A model generated the notes under the pieces. It saw only the letters and a list, made by a program, of their open reading frames with translations, searched no databases and was not told the origin of the DNA. From the NCBI RefSeq assembly GCF_964275005.1, contig NC_092706.1:27828781-27892780 (forward strand): DNA of 64,000 nt, given 5' to 3'. Below, piece after piece: positions 22,157 to 33,566 of this stretch. The DNA comes from Diadema setosum (taxonomy: Eukaryota; Echinodermata; Echinoidea; Diadematoida; Diadematidae). Made by a program: the position numbers and the translations under genes. The stretch's first letter is position 1. The number at the start of each line of letters is the position of its first letter.

Positions 22157-22198
22157 GTGTGTTTGTGTGTGTGTCTGTGTGTGTGTATACATATGTGT
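22157..22198 (+). repeat. TG-rich microsatellite (copy 1)
   Basis: Interrupted TG repeats ending TATACATATGTGTAG. Length differs in the other copies (about 30897-30946, 54857-54906, 59820-59867). Confidence 0.85.
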
Positions 22199-22294
22199 AG
22201 TACCTCGTGAGTACCTGGTGAATTTGACTACAGGTACAATGTACTTCACAATTCTGGAAGTAGTTCACTGAAAAAGATTTGAAGAAAATATGCA

Positions 22295-23487
22295 GTAACC
22301 ATGGCAACACGTCACATACAAACACAAAGAGTGTCTTGCATATTACTACACCTTTGGATCATTTCACGCCCTACATACTGAATTTGAAATAAATAAACTA
22401 ATAGTTCGTTCAGCAATGTTTTGGGTAGTTACCATGGCAACGCTTTCCCCGACAGACACACAAAAACATGTGTTGCATATCTACACCTCAATGTCATTAT
22501 GTACACCAAATTTGAGTTCAGTTGCTTCAAAATAGTGAAAGAAGTTCAAATCTTAAGATTTTCAAGAAAATATGCCGTTACCATGGCAACGCCTTGTCGG
22601 GTACAAACACAATTAAGTGTGTCTTGCATAATTGCACCTATAGATCATTATACATACCAAATTTGAAACGAATTGCTTAAATACTATGAAAGTAAGTCAC
22701 AAGGTTTTTGGAAAATTGCGGTCACCATGGCAACGCTTTCTCTGACAAACACAAAAGACATGTCTTACACGTCTACACCTCAATGACATCATGTACACCA
22801 AATTTGAGTTCCATTGCCTTAAAACTCGAAATAGTTTCACCCCACATGATTTTCAAAGAAAAAAATTGCCGTTACCATGGCAACGCCCAGTCAGGTACAA
22901 ACACAAAGTGTGTCCTGCATAACTACACTTATAGATCATTATACATACCAAATTTGAAACAAATTGCTTAAATACTGTGAAAGTAGTTCACTCCACAACG
23001 TTTTGGGAAATTTGTGGTTACCATGGCAACGCTTTCTCAACGCAACGCCCAGTCAGGTACAAACACAAAGTGTGTCCTGCATAACTACACTTATAGATCA
23101 TTATACATACCAAATTTGAAACAAATTGCTTAAATACTGTGAAAGTAGTTCACTCCACAACGTTTTGGGAAATTTGTGGTTACCATGGCAACGCTTTCTC
23201 CGACAAACACAAAAAACGTGTCTTGCACATCTACACCTCAATGTCATTATGTACACCAAATTTGAGTTCAAGTGCCTCAAAATTGTGGAAGGAGTTCACT
23301 CCACAAGATTTTCAAGAAAATATGCCGTTACTATGGCAACGCCTTGTCGGGTACAAACACAAAGTGTTTCTTACATAACTACACCTAAAGATCATTATAC
23401 ACATAAAATTTGAAATGAATTACTCAAATACTGTGGCAGTAGTTTACTCTACAAGGTTTTTTGGGAAATTGTGGTTACCATGGCAAC
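22295..23487 (+). repeat. X-box (RFX motif) tandem array, copy 1, 9 sites
   Basis: A degenerate repeat of about 147 bp, each monomer carrying GTTACCATGGCAAC or a one-base variant. Sites start at 22295, 22428, 22577, 22721, 22871, 23017, 23179, 23327 and 23474. Two monomer types alternate: one continues GCTTTCTCCGACAAACAC, the other GCCTTGTCGGGTACAAACAC. The palindrome fits the RFX-factor X-box consensus (GTTRCC-AT-GGYAAC). Function is not shown; widespread repeats with this core are known in marine invertebrates as far as I recall. Confidence 0.9.
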
Positions 23488-23828
23488 GCTTTCTCCGATA
23501 AAGACAAAAAAACGTCTTGCATATTTTCACTTCGATGTCATCATGTAACCCAAGTTTCATCAAAATTGCTTCAAAACTGTAGATGGAGTTCGTGACGCAA
23601 GATTTGCAACGGACTGCCCGACCGACCACATGCTGATTCATATACTAGTATACTGAGTAACCCCTTATACACTTTGTGTATGTTAAAAAAAGTATCTTAC
23701 ACAATCATACATTACATAAAAATGTCATTTATACGGAATATTTTCTTCTTTTTTCTTAAAAGAAATGATCAAATTTGGAGATTTGTCCGCCAGCATCTAT
23801 ATAAGCAGCCGCAATTATGACATTTGTA

Positions 23829-24056
23829 ATCTATTGCAAATCGATTGCAAAATTTGCAACTACCCCTGAATCTATTGCAAAGTTGCAATTGATTAGCAAT
23901 TGATTGCAGAGATGCAATCGATTTGCAATCAATTGCATCTTTCTTGCAACAGAATTGATTGCAACTTGCAATTGATTGCAAATTTGCAATGGATTTCAGG
24001 ATTTGCAATAGATTTTGGGGAGTTGCAATCAATTGCAACTTTCTTGCAACACCCCC
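23829..24056 (+). repeat. TTGCAA-rich block, left part (copy 1)
   Basis: TTGCAA or ATTGCAAT recurs every 8-14 bases on both strands, since TTGCAA is self-complementary. The block ends TTGCAACACCCCC, whose inverse GGGGGTGTTGCAA opens the right part at 24229. The frames through it are artefacts of the repeat. Confidence 0.85.
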
Positions 24057-24227
24057 ATAGACATTTTCAAATCAAACTGATCGTTTACCAGCCGCGCAAA
24101 ATACATACCAACACGCACGGTTGTTAGCTCAAAATTTGCGCTATCTTCATGAGTGCAAAATCCTTAAACTCAATTATGACGTAACAATGTATCATAAAAT
24201 GCATAAGAAGCATAAGAAGTAAGACAT

Positions 24228-24388
24228 AGGGGGTGTTGCAAGAAAGTCGAGTTGCGATTAATTGCAAATATCTATTGCAACTTTGCAATAGATAGATCTA
24301 TTGCAACTTGCAATCAATCGCAAGTTGCTGTTGCAAGAAAGGAGCTTGCAATTAATTGCAAGATGCAATTAATTGCAAGCTCCTTTGC
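24228..24388 (+). repeat. TTGCAA-rich block, right part (copy 1)
   Basis: It begins AGGGGGTGTTGCAAG and carries further TTGCAA/AATTAATTGCAA repeats. With 23829-24056 it forms a broad inverted structure around a 171-bp centre, whose sequence is tandemly repeated in copy 4. Confidence 0.8.
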
Positions 24389-24401
24389 TGTATTTTGTAT
24401 T

Positions 24402-24409
24402 TATAAAAG
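24402..24409 (+). promoter_or_regulatory. TATA-like box (copy 1), possible promoter
   Basis: TATAAAAG follows the TTGCAA block. About 135 bases downstream AACAGA|GTAAGTT is a strong donor-like site (24545). Together they could be a core promoter and first non-coding exon. The same arrangement is at 33142-33149. Copy 3 lost this part and it is not seen in copy 4. Confidence 0.35.
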
Positions 24410-27400
24410 CGACTGGCAAGACAAGCCTAGCCAATTTGTCCATTTTTCAATGCATTTTGCATGCATGAGATACTCCATATAGCTCAGTGTGTTGTGTCTC
24501 TCCTGTGGTGGTTTGCTGTGCGATCGTTGGGGATTCGAAACAGAGTAAGTTACAAAAATTGTCGATTTTGAACCCATTATTTACTCATTGTGTCTTGTAT
24601 TTAAAAGAGCTAGTTCCTTAGACTTACTTCTTATACGAATTTTCTTGAAAAATGGGAAAATGTGTTTCCTATAACTGACAGAGTTGTGGCCGTCGCGACC
24701 ACTCATTGGGCACACAGTACATCAATCATAGTCCCACACATAGCTTTTTGTGTTAGCATTTTTTCTTGCATTGGCAAGCTCCTTTTCTTTTCTTTTTTTT
24801 TTTCTGCTGCCAGAGGCAGGGCTCTTATGTCTATAGGCCAGCTTAAAAAAAAAAAAAGTCAATGTCAACTAGACTTTCTGAAAGTATTCTAGACGCTAGT
24901 CATTATCGATTCATTATCCAAATCCGCTACTTTCAAGCAGGATTAGGAGCTATCGGTAGAGTGTTGGTGAGTGCTATGGCGATGAATAGGTGCTAACACT
25001 GTTAGGCCTACGCTACGCCTTACACAATGTACGTAGCACAGTCTATACTCTAGTCTAGAACCATCTAGATTTTACATAGCCTAGGCCTACCCCCTTGGCC
25101 TCATTCCCCTCCTGTACATGTGGGCTAGTTATTTTGCAGTGATACTGTCCATGTGACGCGAAAGCTTGCTGAATTTTTTAATTGATGTGTAAATTTATTT
25201 TTGATAGGCCTAATCACTCCATTAGACTCTGTGGTCTAGGCCTGTGTTAGGCTAGGCCTATATTAGTACTAAGTATATAAAATAGTCTGTAGGCCTATTT
25301 GAAATTTGGGCTAGTTTCTAGACCTAGCTAGGGGTTTACATCTAGGTAGGGCCTAGAGGTTCTAGGCCTAGTAAAGTAGTAGAAGTTCTACTTTTGCAGG
25401 TCTTAAAGAAAGTTAAGAGTTGGCCCAGGGTACGTGCTCCACGATTTCACTATTTTAGTCCAACGGTTAGAACTAATCAACCGTATCAACCGTATCAGCG
25501 ACCCCTAGACAGACGTGTCGTTATTGATATTGGTGTGGGCCTACAGCGCCCCGGGGTTAGTCTAAAACCTTCTTTGAGCAGGGAGGTGGAATCAAAGAGG
25601 TTGGAGAACCTCTTTGGGTGGAATAGACCTTGCTTTTTTAGGTTGTTCTGTTCTGGAATTTGGACGCATCAATTGAAATCTTGCAATTTAGTGTTGACTA
25701 GCTGGATCAATAAAAAGCTAGGATTTAAAACGAACAAGGGCCAAGTGCATCTGTTTGGGTAACTATACACAGCCCAGGGCCCCAGTTGCTGTACTTCGCA
25801 CCACATCTGGTTGGGATACTGTTTGGGGGGGGGGGGAGAGAAATTGAACCATTTCTATAGCAAGTACCTACAAGTAATCAGAGTTGCGATGATAGTACTG
25901 TAGTGTAGTGTATCAAACAGTGCCAGTAAAACTTATAAGTTTTGTAATACAGTGTGTAAATATAGGTCTATAGTCACCAAGGCTGAAATTTCAGATAAGA
26001 AGCGTACGGGTAAGATGAGCAAACTGACTGTCATAGGATATCCAAGCAGAAATATTTACATGTGTCAGTGCTTTTGTTGAAAACAAGTGCCAGTGGTTGA
26101 AGGGGTACACGTACTTATGAAAGCTACCCAGGCCTGGAATTCAAGTGAGTTACTTGATGGAGTCATAACTATGAGTACAACAATTCTTTATGCTCTTTTT
26201 GTTTGTGGAAAGAACAAATAGGCCTTGTTAGAATGCATTTAAACAAATGGTATTTATGGACTCTTACCAATTAGATACCAGAATTTGCATAGTACCATAC
26301 TCTACTACTTACAAGGTGTGTGCCACCCTATAGTGTACTTGTATGTAACCCCATAGGCCTACCCAAGCATCACGTCACAGTGACCTCCGGATTTCGGAGA
26401 TGAGGAAACATAGTTGAGAGTGCTTGCAATAGGCAGGACACATGAGAGCCTAATGGATGTGTGATTTGCAATGTACATTGTATAATATATATGGTACAGC
26501 ACTAAAAATATTGTACATGTCTGCATATGAATATGAGTGGGGGTGATGGATTGATGGGCAGTCAACAGTCAACCGTGCCTAAGTCGATTTGATTTGGACT
26601 AAAGAAATAGATTCTGCTTCAAGAAATTTTGGCTTATGAAGATTGAAATTAATAGAATATAAAGAGAAGAGGATGTGAAAAGACTGTAGACTTTGGTGAT
26701 TATTTGACTTTAATATGCAAGGTGAATGACTGTATAGAGGGTTAATTTGTTACAGAGGGGAGGATATGAAAGCAGTTCAAAGAGTGTTCCAACATTATTG
26801 TAGTATCAAGAAAAAAGTGCCTGCTTCTAAACACCAATGTCCATTTTGTTCCTACACTGTTTGGTTGTAATTTTGCAAATTCTCATTGCTCTTTTGTACT
26901 TCTGCACGATGAGACAATTTTATCTGTTCTATCAGCAGGGAAAGGAAGAAAAAGAGGAGAAAACCATGTTTCTTCAAGACCGAGACTCACACCAGCATGA
27001 GAATTCCAGCCAGTGCACACAGACAGTAAGTGAACATTGTACATTGTACGATAATTTCCAGTTAAGAGAGAGAATGAAATGTGTAGAACCTTTCAGCTTG
27101 AAATGTGAATATATTGATTTGTTGGAATCTGTCATTACTGTTTTAGGATAAATTCTGATGTGATATCTCATTTGAGGATACTTGTACACTCACTTCATCC
27201 TACTGAACAAGAAAATGTACAGCATGGCATAGTAATGAGTAAAGAAGACTTCGCAGCAGTTCATACAAAATTATAAGCAAAAATGATGCATTGAAATTTA
27301 CATAACACAAAGTTACCCATAATGAAAGGAATGTTTTGTACAGCAATGGCTTATATTATGTTTAATAAAGAGTTTAGACATTCAAATCTCTTTATCAAGC

Positions 27401-30400
27401 CCCCTGAAAACTGAAAATGCTCTATATATCCTGACAGTAGTATTCAGGCCTTCATGATTCAGGTACATTGTATTATTTTGGCGCATGAAGTTGCATGTAA
27501 TACGAATTCTTCAGTATATTACTGATTGTTTGAAATTTCCCTCATTTTCAAATTAAAATGTTGGCACCATCATACCTTTACACAAAACGCCTTTTGGATG
27601 TCCACAAAACGACTTTGTGAGTGCAATGTTTCCATTTTTATTTCCCATTTCTTATTTCTTCAATATTTCTTGTATCATGCATAGGTATAACTTCTGTGAA
27701 TCAAGGGGAATGGCAGCTGAGGGCAGACAGGCCAAACTTGATGTCAAGAGAGGGTATACACTGCAAAGGATGAGCAACTCGCTGTCAACAATGAGGAAAA
27801 GTGTGAACAAAACAAGGCAGTGATTTTTTAAACACATTTCATCAGGCTGAGGTCATCACTCTTAGAAAACAAGGGACACACGAAGCAAGCAGTGTTTCAG
27901 AGCTGCAACAAGTGCATGGGTAGTAATAATCTCGGCTGCATCACATGCATCCAAGTGTGCTAGCTACAATACTAGCACGTTGTGCTTTTCAAAGATATTG
28001 AAGAGTCCTTTGGATATTTTGCCCCTGTCACTTATTCTGTGTGAGTCATTTATTCTGCAGTATTAGCACTGATAATGGGATAATCAACCTTTTACTGAAC
28101 CAGTGTTCAAGAAGTTACGTGTAACATCCAAAACCCTCCACGTAGAGATTGGCAGAAAACATATTGCAGAGCCCTGTTTTGTTCTTTTTCATGGGAAGAA
28201 ATGTTCAGTCCATGATGTGAGTATGTATATAATGCAGGGAGGTGACTCACCTCCCTGGTATATATGTACACTGTAAAGCACCACAGTTTGAGTTTCTAGA
28301 GAGCTGTAGGACAATTATAACTTAAATATACAAGAGTAATCTGGCCATGAACATCATGTCTATGGACATGTTTTACTATATTTTTTCTTTCCTTACCCTG
28401 GTCCATTATACACCGTAAATACAGCTACTACTGTATTCATAATCTCCAAGGTAACAGTTCACTGGTCCTTGTTTTGTTATTCAAACCACAAAATATGGTT
28501 TGTTACTCTGAAGGCTTGTAAGTCTCAGCCATATTCCATTTCAGGCTATCAACCTTTAGAATAAGGAACATTCAAAATAACAAACAGTTGTATTAAAGGA
28601 CATCATCGAACTCAAAACTGCCAAGGTATATTGTGAGACATTTCATGTTTCTTGGTGGTAAAAAAAAGTTCTTTAATAAGCACTGGTTGAAATTATGATG
28701 ATCTTGATCTTGTTTACAGTTGTGTAGCACCACCTGGGGGCAGATGAACCTGTGCTGTGGCAAGATGGCACTGAATTTGATTTCTCAGCAATTGAACCAC
28801 TTATTTTTATTGATTTCATGGGTCCTGGGATAGTCCCCACTAGAAGGCTAGAAGGTAGTTACGAGATATGTAGTAAACCATATTTTCCAACAAGCTGCAT
28901 CTGTTTCACACTAGCACAAAAGATCAGTAGATACTGCTTTGGGCCAATTTGCAGATTACATTACTAATCAGTTGTACAAAGTTACATGTATACAGTGAAC
29001 ACAATGGTGAATCTTTTTTGGTTAATATGTTGTTTCCCAATTGACATCGTGATATTGTAGCATAATTGAACACATTTCTAGGGCATTTGCATACATTTTT
29101 GGGCAAAAAATTAAAAGTTCTGCATGTCAGAAGTATCTGTAACATTTGGTTACCTTAAACTTAATAAAGACATGTTTGTATGAGTAGATCACAGCACAAG
29201 TATACAAATGCAGATAAGTTACATGTAGATAAGCTAACTTTATGCGTGGTTGTCTTGATATTCAGTAGTGTATTAGTACCTCTATGACCATGCAAGCTTA
29301 AAAGATATGCATGAGTGCATGACAGTGGGGAACACACACATGAGTATTCAGCCATAGATGTGGGTTAATTTTGAGCTCAGTTGATGGTATGATCTGGGAT
29401 AGATAGGGTTTATGCAATGGGAAGAGAAACTTGGTGTAATTCAGATGTGAGTGCATGATGTTATCATGAAGATGTTCATGTCATCACTACATATGTATGT
29501 GTTCAGTCGTGCTGAACTGCAGAGAAGACATAAGGTATAGAATACAGATTTCAATGTGGAGGATTTGACACATTTAGCGATAGGCCTACATGTCCTTGGA
29601 AGAGAGCATGTGAAGTAATCCTATTTATGAGGATAGCTACAGGTAGTTGACTGAAGGGTTTCCAGCAGACTGTCAACCAGTTTGCAATTAAGCATGTTAC
29701 AGAGACTGTTCATTTGTAATCAGTTTTAAGTATAAATGAATCTGATTATTGATTAAAAAAAAACATAAAAACAAATAGAAAAATCACAAGCAAGGGATTA
29801 TTGAAAACATTACTCTTTGTTCACTGTTTTAATGGAGTCAATCACACAGTGACTAGGGAGCTATGTATTGAGCAACATACAAGAAACAAACAATCAGCAG
29901 TAATGAATTATTGAACCTAGTAATTATTCCATTAGTTTAATGTTACATATATCATAATAATATGTAACACTTTGATTTACTCACCCCTTCTCATTTTGTA
30001 GGTGTAACTAGTGTTTCATAATAAGGAGTGTATACTAAGTACACATGTAATTGGCTCTTCTGTACTCAGCAATGTGTGCATTGTCATAAACTGCCTTTTC
30101 ATACTTGTAGTATGCTTTTCTTTTGCACATTTCTCTGTACTATCATTCATTATATGAACATTTCTTTCAATATGAGAGCAACAAGAAAAGAGGTACAATG
30201 TAGGGGTCCTACATATATGTGAAAGTGCATGCTGTCTTGTTCAGAGAGACAGTGTGTCTTTTGTCTCCATCATGTCTTGTCATCAATTGCTCAGCATCAT
30301 CTGATATGGGGCAAATGGGGGGGGGGGGTGGATGAGGAGCAAGCTTAATTTGCGATACTGTACGCGCCATATATTTAACAAGTATTTATCAAGACTGAGA

Positions 30401-31036
30401 CAAATTGTGCAAGTAGTTCAATTCATGATTGTGGGGTACAAAGTACTGAATGTAGAAATATATGTTTGCAGATGCACCCTAATGTCAGTGTCAGAGTTGA
30501 TATTTTTGTGTGTCTTCAAATTCATGGATACATGTAGCAGGTGTCTTGGGAAATTCATGAAGATATATACCTTGCAGAATATTGAGCATATACAGTAGGT
30601 TCATTTTAGTGTGGTATGGTGTATATCATGTAATGCATCATATTCATACTTTACGTCATTAAAAAAATGTCATTTTAGTGCTTACAGCTGCTTTAATAAA
30701 TACTTGAAGTGCACCTTTAAAGTACCATCCTGACATGCGCCAAAATTTCTTCTGAATTTCCTGAAAACTGCAGGTGAATTTAAATCTGCATTTTTAAACT
30801 TGAGTTTAGGGTCAAAATGCACTGTTTCCATGACAACAGAATTTCAACTATACTCTTGTTAAATGTGTCCATCACAAATTTGCACTGACCTTGCTATATG
30901 TGTGTTTGTGTGTGTGTGTCTGTCTGTGTGTGTGTATACATATGTGTAGTACCTCGTGAGTACCTGGTGAATATGACTACAGGTACTTCACAATTGTGGA
31001 AGTAGTTCACTCAAAAAGATTTGAAGAAAATATGCC

Positions 31037-32227
31037 CTAACCATGGCAACACGTCACATACAAACACAAAGAGTGTCATGCATAACTACACCTTTGGATC
31101 ATTACACGCCCTACATACTGAATTTGAAATAAATAAACTAATAGTTCGTGCAGCAATGTTTTGGGTAGTTACCATGGCAATGCTTTCCCCGACAGACACA
31201 CGAAAACATGTCTTGCATATCTACACCTCAATGTCATTATGTACACCAAATTTGAGTTCAGTTGCTTCAAAATAGTGAAAGAAGTTCAAATCTTAAGATT
31301 TTCAAGAAAATATGCCGTTACCATGGCAACGCCTTGTCGGGTACAAACACAATTAAGTGTGTCTTGCATAATTGCACCTATAGATCATTATACATACCAA
31401 ATTTGAAACGAATTGCTTAAATACTATGAAAGTAAGTCACAAGGTTTTTGGAAAATTGCGGTCACCATGGCAACGCTTTCTCTGACAAACACAAAAGACA
31501 TGTCTTACACGTCTACACCTCAATGACATCATGTACACCAAATTTGAGTTCCATTGCCTTAAAACTCGAAATAGTTTCACCCCACATGATTTTCAAAGAA
31601 AAAAATTGCCGTTACCATGGCAACGCCCAGTCAGGTACAAACACAAAGTGTGTCCTGCATAACTACACTTATAGATCATTATACATACCAAATTTGAAAC
31701 AAATTGCTTAAATACTGTGAAAGTAGTTCACTCCACAACGTTTTGGGAAATTTGTGGTTACCATGGCAACGCTTTCTCAACGCAACGCCCAGTCAGGTAC
31801 AAACACAAAGTGTGTCCTGCATAACTACACTTATAGATCATTATACATACCAAATTTGAAACAAATTGCTTAAATACTGTGAAAGTAGTTCACTCCACAA
31901 CGTTTTGGGAAATTTGTGGTTACCATGGCAACGCTTTCTCCGACAAACACAAAAAACGTGTCTTGCACATCTACACCTCAATGTCATTATGTACACCAAA
32001 TTTGAGTTCAAGTGCCTCAAAATTGTGGAAGGAGTTCACTCCACAAGATTTTCAAGAAAATATGCCGTTACTATGGCAACGCCTTGTCGGGTACAAACAC
32101 AAAGTGTTTCTTACATAACTACACCTAAAGATCATTATACACATAAAATTTGAAATGAATTACTCAAATACTGTGGCAGTAGTTTACTCTACAAGGTTTT
32201 TTGGGAAATTGTGGTTACCATGGCAAC
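31037..32227 (+). repeat. X-box array, copy 2, 9 sites
   Basis: Same monomers and spacing as copy 1; the first site is CTAACCATGGCAAC and the last is at 32214. The recombination junction inferred from copy comparisons lies at 31213-31241 inside this array. Confidence 0.9.
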
Positions 32228-32568
32228 GCTTTCTCCGATAAAGACAAAAAAACGTCTTGCATATTTTCACTTCGATGTCATCATGTAACCCAAGTTTCAT
32301 CAAAATTGCTTCAAAACTGTAGATGGAGTTCGTGACGCAAGATTTGCAACGGACTGCCCGACCGACCACATGCTGATTCATATACTAGTATACTGAGTAA
32401 CCCCTTATACACTTTGTGTATGTTAAAAAAAGTATCTTACACAATCATACATTACATAAAAATGTCATTTATACGGAATATTTTCTTCTTTTTTCTTAAA
32501 AGAAATGATCAAATTTGGAGATTTGTCCGCCAGCATCTATATAAGCAGCCGCAATTATGACATTTGTA

Positions 32569-33128
32569 ATCTATTGCAAATCGATTGCAAAATTTGCAAC
32601 TACCCCTGAATCTATTGCAAAGTTGCAATTGATTAGCAATTGATTGCAGAGATGCAATCGATTTGCAATCAATTGCATCTTTCTTGCAACAGAATTGATT
32701 GCAACTTGCAATTGATTGCAAATTTGCAATGGATTTCAGGATTTGCAATAGATTTTGGGGAGTTGCAATCAATTGCAACTTTCTTGCAACACCCCCATAG
32801 ACATTTTCAAATCAAACTGATCGTTTACCAGCCGCGCAAAATACATACCAACACGCACGGTTGTTAGCTCAAAATTTGCGCTATCTTCATGAGTGCAAAA
32901 TCCTTAAACTCAATTATGACGTAACAATGTATCATAAAATGCATAAGAAGCATAAGAAGTAAGACATAGGGGGTGTTGCAAGAAAGTCGAGTTGCGATTA
33001 ATTGCAAATATCTATTGCAACTTTGCAATAGATAGATCTATTGCAACTTGCAATCAATCGCAAGTTGCTGTTGCAAGAAAGGAGCTTGCAATTAATTGCA
33101 AGATGCAATTAATTGCAAGCTCCTTTGC
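32569..33128 (+). repeat. TTGCAA-rich inverted blocks (copy 2)
   Basis: Same as copy 1: TTGCAA repeats to the TTGCAACACCCCC motif, a 171-bp centre, then GGGGGTGTTGCAA and more TTGCAA repeats. No difference from copy 1 was seen. Confidence 0.85.
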
Positions 33129-33141
33129 TGTATTTTGTATT

Positions 33142-33149
33142 TATAAAAG
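33142..33149 (+). promoter_or_regulatory. TATA-like box (copy 2)
   Basis: TATAAAAG in the same context as 24402-24409, with the same downstream GTAAGTT donor-like site at about 33285. Confidence 0.35.
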
Positions 33150-33566
33150 CGACTGGCAAGACAAGCCTAGCCAATTTGTCCATTTTTCAATGCATTTTGC
33201 ATGCATGAGATACTCCATATAGCTCAGTGTGTTGTGTCTCTCCTGTGGTGGTTTGCTGTGCGATCGTTGGGGATTCGAAACAGAGTAAGTTACAAAAATT
33301 GTCGATTTTGAACCCATTATTTACTCATTGTGTCTTGTATTTAAAAGAGCTAGTTCCTTAGACTTACTTCTTATACGAATTTTCTTGAAAAATGGGAAAA
33401 TGTGTTTCCTATAACTGACAGAGTTGTGGCCGTCGCGACCACTCATTGGGCACACAGTACATCAATCATAGTCCCACACATAGCTTTTTGTGTTAGCATT
33501 TTTTCTTGCATTGGCAAGCTCCTTTTCTTTTCTTTTTTTTTTTTCTGCTGCCAGAGGCAGGGCTCT

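Larger units (their letters stand above)
16106..24825 (+). repeat. 8.74-kb duplicated unit, copy 1
   Basis: Homology with the other copies begins at TATGTCTATAGG. Contents in order: head rich in TAGGCCTA; a perfect hairpin CAAAGAGGTT-ggag-AACCTCTTTG at 16866-16889; a G-run near 17080; exon-like stretches; a TG run near 22160; X-box array 22295-23487; TTGCAA blocks; and a TATA-like box at 24402. The part before about 22472 differs from copy 2 by scattered substitutions and small indels. The part after it appears identical to copy 2 apart from homopolymers. Confidence 0.93.
24826..33566 (+). repeat. 8.74-kb duplicated unit, copy 2
   Basis: Same order as copy 1: head with TAGGCCTA palindromes, exon-like stretches at about 26775-27025, 27686-27821, 28104-28216 and 28735-28965, then TG run, X-box array, TTGCAA blocks and TATA-like box. 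From its start to about 31241 it appears nearly identical to copy 3. From about 31213 to its end it appears identical to copy 1. It contains the empty version of the foldback insertion site, TTTACATAAC, near 27297. Confidence 0.94.

Noticed and set aside
22421..23641. Frames of 65-95 codons repeated in every unit copy (for example those reading YHGNAF...).
   Set aside because: They run through the X-box satellite monomers and are shadows of the repeat; their recurrence reflects duplication, not coding.
24659..24720. MGKCVSYN start followed by Cys/His residues after a stop, suggestive of a THAP-like finger.
   Set aside because: The frame has a stop after eight codons and lacks the spacing of a THAP domain.
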